A DNA stretch of 10,142 bases from JABABV01 sp965222855 (lineage in GTDB: Bacteria > Bacillota_I > Bacilli_A > Mycoplasmatales > JABABV01): contig CBDCUL010000010.1 in the NCBI GenBank assembly GCA_965222855.1, positions 1 to 10,142 of the forward strand, given 5' to 3'. Below the pieces are notes generated by a model, which saw nothing but the letters and a program-made list of their open reading frames with translations, was not told where the DNA came from and ran no database searches. How positions within the stretch are numbered: the stretch's first letter is position 1; every line of letters begins with the position of its first letter. The translations under genes and the position numbers were made by a program. This document shows, one piece after another, positions 7,839 through 10,142 of the stretch.

Positions 7839-9191
7839 TTATTGAACTTTATCATTCAAACTATTGATCATTTTTTTGATTGAACTTTTATATTCTATGT
7901 CCCGATTTCGTTTGTTGTTGATTTTACGATAGGAATTCATAATAGTTGTATGATCACGGTTGAAATGCTTACCAATTTCTTTATAAGTCATGTTAAGTAA
8001 ATCACGACAAATAAATATTGCTGTTTGACGAGCTTCTAAAATATTTTTGTGTCTTTGTTTAGAAATCATTTTTTTGGTAGAAGTATTATATTTTTTAGCT
8101 ACAATTTTTTTAACTTCTTCTGGAGTAATTGTTTTATTATTCTTGGCAATTTCTGCTAAAGCATTGATAGCATCCTTCTTATTAATAAGGTTTTTATCAT
8201 AGTTTTGTTGAATTGTTCAAAACAATAATCGCTTAATTGCGCCTTCTAAATTACGAATATTACTATTGAAATTTTCAGCAATTCAAATAATTGCATCTTC
8301 TTCAACGCCAGGTAATTCAGTATTAGTTTTTAATTTCATTTTAATGATTCGACAAGAAGCTTCGATTGAAGGATTTTTAATAGTTAAATTTAGTCCAGAT
8401 TGAAAGCGTGAAATATAGCGTTCTTCAAAGTCACCTAGTTCATTTGGGTGCTTATCACTAGCGATAACAATTTGTTTATTTTCAGTTATAAAATGATTAA
8501 ATATTTGAAAAAATATTTCTTTTGTTTTTTTCATAGTAGCTAAAAATTGAATGTCATCTAACAATAAAACATCGTATTTATAGTATTTTTCTTTAAAATT
8601 TTCAATTCCTTGATAACCAATTTTAATAGCGTTCATCAATTCAGAACCGAATTTAGAACTACCAATATATTTTATTTTGATATTATTACTTTGATAGTCA
8701 CTTAAAAATTTATTACCGATTGCTTTCAATAAATGGGTTTTTCCATATCCTGGATTACCATATATAAAAAGCGGGTTATAAAATCCAATTTTTTTAGTAC
8801 TGATCATAGCAGCGCTATAAGCTTTAGTATTAAAATCGCCTTCAACATAATTACTAAATAAGAAATTATTTTTTAATCCAGTATCATTATTAAAAATGTT
8901 TTTTTTAATAATTGATTCTGATTTGTTTTTTCATTCCTCATCAGTTAAAAAAACTATTTTAAAATTACTTTGTGTTAACTCTTGAATGATTTGTTTAAAT
9001 TGTGATCCGTAAGTAGTTTCGATGATTTGCATAATAAACTTTGAATTAGCAATTATGAATACAACATTGTTAGCAATTTCTTTAATTTTTACTTGTTCAT
9101 GTAAATAATCGTTATAAAAATTTATAGGAATATTGTTTTTTAATGCGGTTATAAATTTTTTATTCATCTCATTTAAATCTTTTTGCAACAT
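7839..9191 (-). CDS. dnaA: Chromosomal replication initiator protein DnaA
   Basis: A 450-residue DnaA, the AAA+ ATPase that binds DnaA boxes and melts the origin. The N-terminal oligomerisation domain (about 1-90) is followed by a short linker. The AAA+ domain has Walker A GNPGYGKT (Lys151), Walker B LLLDDIQF (Asp212-Asp213), sensor 1 in IASDKHP, an Arg-finger region YISRFQSGL (Arg262) and sensor 2 RNLEGAIKRL (Arg313). Domain IV carries the signature ARQTAIFICRDLLNMTYKEI, then HFNRDHTTIM. The loop here is a residue shorter than the common FGGRDHTT. Three Trp codons, at residue 87, residue 303 and in LLFWTIQQ, are TGA. The ATG at 9191 is chosen for its AGAGG site six bases upstream. DnaA boxes flank the gene, suggesting autoregulation. 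Confidence 0.98.
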
Positions 9192-9236
9192 ACTAACCTC
9201 TTTTAATAAAACTATTTTACAATAAATTATATTTAT

Positions 9237-9265
9237 ATAGTAATATTAATGTTTATAAATATCAA
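9237..9265 (-). promoter_or_regulatory. Putative dnaA promoter
   Basis: TTGATA (9260-9265) and TACTAT (9237-9242) on the minus strand are separated by 17 bases, about 45 bases ahead of the dnaA ATG. The -35 is one base from TTGACA and the -10 two bases from TATAAT. A TATAAT without a good partner lies slightly closer to the gene (9226-9231). Confidence 0.35.
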
Positions 9266-9288
9266 ATCAAAGATTAATACTAACATAG

Positions 9289-9297
9289 TTTTCCATA
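9289..9297 (+). promoter_or_regulatory. DnaA near-box upstream of dnaA
   Basis: TTTTCCATA is one base from TTTTCCACA and two from the consensus TTATCCACA. It lies just upstream of the putative dnaA promoter. Confidence 0.3.
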
Positions 9298-9409
9298 TTA
9301 AATTTTAATTAAAAAAGCTTTTATAACAATGTTTTTTTAATTTACACTATTTATGTTAATATTTTTTTTGTTAATAATTATATAATGTGTGTTACAACTA
9401 TGTTAATTA

Positions 9410-9418
9410 TGTGGAAAA
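9410..9418 (-). promoter_or_regulatory. DnaA box upstream of dnaA
   Basis: TGTGGAAAA on the plus strand is TTTTCCACA on the minus strand, identical to the box at 7691-7699 in the other gap. It sits in a highly AT-rich stretch about 220 bases before the dnaA start. Confidence 0.6.
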
Positions 9419-9487
9419 ATAATAACAATTACTTTGATTATTTTTACAAATTTTAAAAATAATACTTTATTTATCGTATTTTTAATG

Positions 9488-9493
9488 TATAAT
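9488..9493 (+). promoter_or_regulatory. Putative -10 box for the plus-strand gene pair
   Basis: TATAAT directly preceded by TG lies 65 bases upstream of the ATG at 9558. No good -35 hexamer is found at the right spacing. Confidence 0.4.
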
Positions 9494-9557
9494 TTTCTAT
9501 ATATGTCCAAAGTCAAAATAAGAAATAATGTTAATAAAACATTACAAAGGGGTATTT

Positions 9558-9800
9558 ATGTGACCTTTTAAAAAAATAAAAACTGAAAAAACAATTGTGG
9601 AACAGCCACAAATAGTAAAAATAGTAAAAAAACCAGTAAACAAAACTACGAACAAAACTAACTCTAACAAAAAAACAAACACAAACACAAACAAAATATA
9701 TGTCGGGGACAAGAATAAAATCGTTACACTTAGATTAAGTCACAACCTTTTAGAAAAAGTTAAGCACCATGCTAAGAAAAATAAAAAAATGACTTTATAG
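9558..9800 (+). CDS. Small basic protein with possible ribbon-helix-helix-like end, perhaps truncated
   Basis: An 80-residue reading frame, not recognised as a known gene. The ATG at 9558 is preceded by a strong AAAGGGG site (9546-9552), and its second codon is TGA (Trp), giving MWPFKKIKTEKT. Residues 13-50 form a Lys/Asn/Thr-rich low-complexity linker containing (Thr-Asn)x3. The end (KIVTLRLSHNLLEKVKHHAK) resembles the opening beta strand and first helix of ribbon-helix-helix DNA-binding proteins. The expected second helix is missing, because TAG follows MTL. There is no signal peptide or membrane segment. It diverges from dnaA. It could be a phage- or plasmid-derived regulator, a remnant of one, or a genuine short protein. 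Confidence 0.6.
9675..9692 (+). repeat. ACAAAC x3 microsatellite in the small basic gene
   Basis: Three perfect copies of the hexamer ACAAAC encode three Thr-Asn pairs in the low-complexity linker. Copy changes would keep the frame, so the linker length could vary between strains. Confidence 0.8.
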
Positions 9801-9855
9801 AGAAGATGAAAATGAAGATGAAATGTTATTTTATAGATGCAGAAAGAAGGCATAA
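9796..9855 (+). other. Possible displaced C-terminal tail of the upstream gene
   Basis: In a frame shifted from the 9558 gene, an open stretch of 19 codons (Tyr-Arg-Glu-Asp-Glu-Asn-Glu-Asp-Glu onward) overlaps its last codons and ends with TAA at 9853-9855. The next base starts the downstream ATG. Such stop-start abutment suggests the upstream gene may once have read through here, but composition alone does not prove it. Confidence 0.25.
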
Positions 9856-10142
9856 ATGACAGTAGGATATTTGTTAGATCTTTTGATCATTAATGAAGTA
9901 AGAAAAGAAAAATTAGCTGATGAATTAGATGGATCTGTTAAAAACGATCTTGATAAGCAAAACGGATTTTATTTGCGAGAGATAGGTAGATATCTTTTAG
10001 AAATATCTGACGGCAAACGTCCAGGCAAATTCCCGAAGCATAAGAATTATGATAAAAATATTGAAGAACCTGAAAATAACAATTTAATTGATGTTCTATA
10101 TAAACTTTATCAGCGACATTCTACGCTATGGGATTTAGAGGA
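9856..10142 (+). CDS. Unrecognised protein, 3' end outside the window
   Basis: An open frame of 95 codons runs from ATG at 9856 to the window edge. AGAAGG (9845-9850) sits five bases before the ATG. The product starts MTVGYLLDLLIINEVRKEKL and is mostly charged and helical, with no signal peptide or membrane segment and a Pro/Gly/Lys-rich loop (DGKRPGKFPKHK) near residue 55. The only Trp, in STLWDLEE, is TGG, whereas all core genes here use TGA. Codons such as GGC, CCG, CGT and GAC are more frequent than in the neighbours, by eye. The T-V-G-x-L-L-D opening and LWDLE loosely recall small phage and gene-cluster proteins of unknown function. I do not assign one. It is probably co-transcribed with the 9558 gene. 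Confidence 0.65.
   Translation, partial: MTVGYLLDLLIINEVRKEKLADELDGSVKNDLDKQNGFYLREIGRYLLEISDGKRPGKFPKHKNYDKNIEEPENNNLIDVLYKLYQRHSTLWDLE

Larger units (their letters stand above)
9192..9557. other. Upstream dnaA intergenic region (366 bases), possible second origin part
   Basis: No gene is visible in this strongly AT-rich gap between divergent genes. It holds one DnaA box, one near-box, a likely dnaA promoter on the minus strand, a plus-strand TATAAT, and the 10-bp palindrome AAAAGCTTTT (9313-9322). No rpmH, RNase P or tRNA gene is seen. Boxes on both sides of dnaA are consistent with a bipartite origin. Confidence 0.55.

Noticed and set aside
9313..9322. AAAAGCTTTT palindrome as a terminator
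   Set aside because: A ten-base palindrome with no loop and no U run does not make a usable hairpin, and no gene ends here.

Overview
The window is an AT-rich chromosomal replication-origin region from a mollicute that reads UGA as tryptophan. All 13 tryptophan codons I could place in the core genes are TGA, and each core gene is intact only under that code. The order dnaA-dnaN-gyrB-gyrA-serS without recF, the AT richness and the protein style suggest Spiroplasma or a close relative. The genus is inference.

Layout, left to right. Positions 1-652 (+) hold the C-terminal part of a gene that looks like dnaX (DNA polymerase III gamma/tau). It converges on serS (-, 659-1930) with only six bases between the stop codons. 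Then, all on the minus strand, come gyrA (1945-4437), gyrB (4464-6371), dnaN (6491-7609) and dnaA (7839-9191). The dnaA-dnaN gap (7610-7838) carries origin-like structure: a DnaA box, a GC patch, a near-perfect 34-bp palindrome and three DnaA-box-like elements repeated every 11 bp. The gap upstream of dnaA (9192-9557) carries another DnaA box, a near-box and putative divergent promoters. To its right lie two unrecognised plus-strand genes: an 80-codon basic protein with a possible ribbon-helix-helix-like end (9558-9800) and a gene running off the window (9856 onward).

The core genes work together in starting and sustaining replication. DnaA opens the origin, DnaN is the sliding clamp, gyrase relieves supercoiling ahead of the forks, and DnaX builds the clamp loader. 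SerS is a translation enzyme, but its coding sequence contains a perfect 16-bp parS palindrome (1008-1023), the ParB binding site for chromosome segregation.

The most interesting points are that parS site, the helically phased TTTTTTCAACA array beside a large palindrome, natural Gln/Asn residues at both classic quinolone positions of GyrA, the head-on orientation of dnaX, and the small unrecognised gene pair next to the origin.
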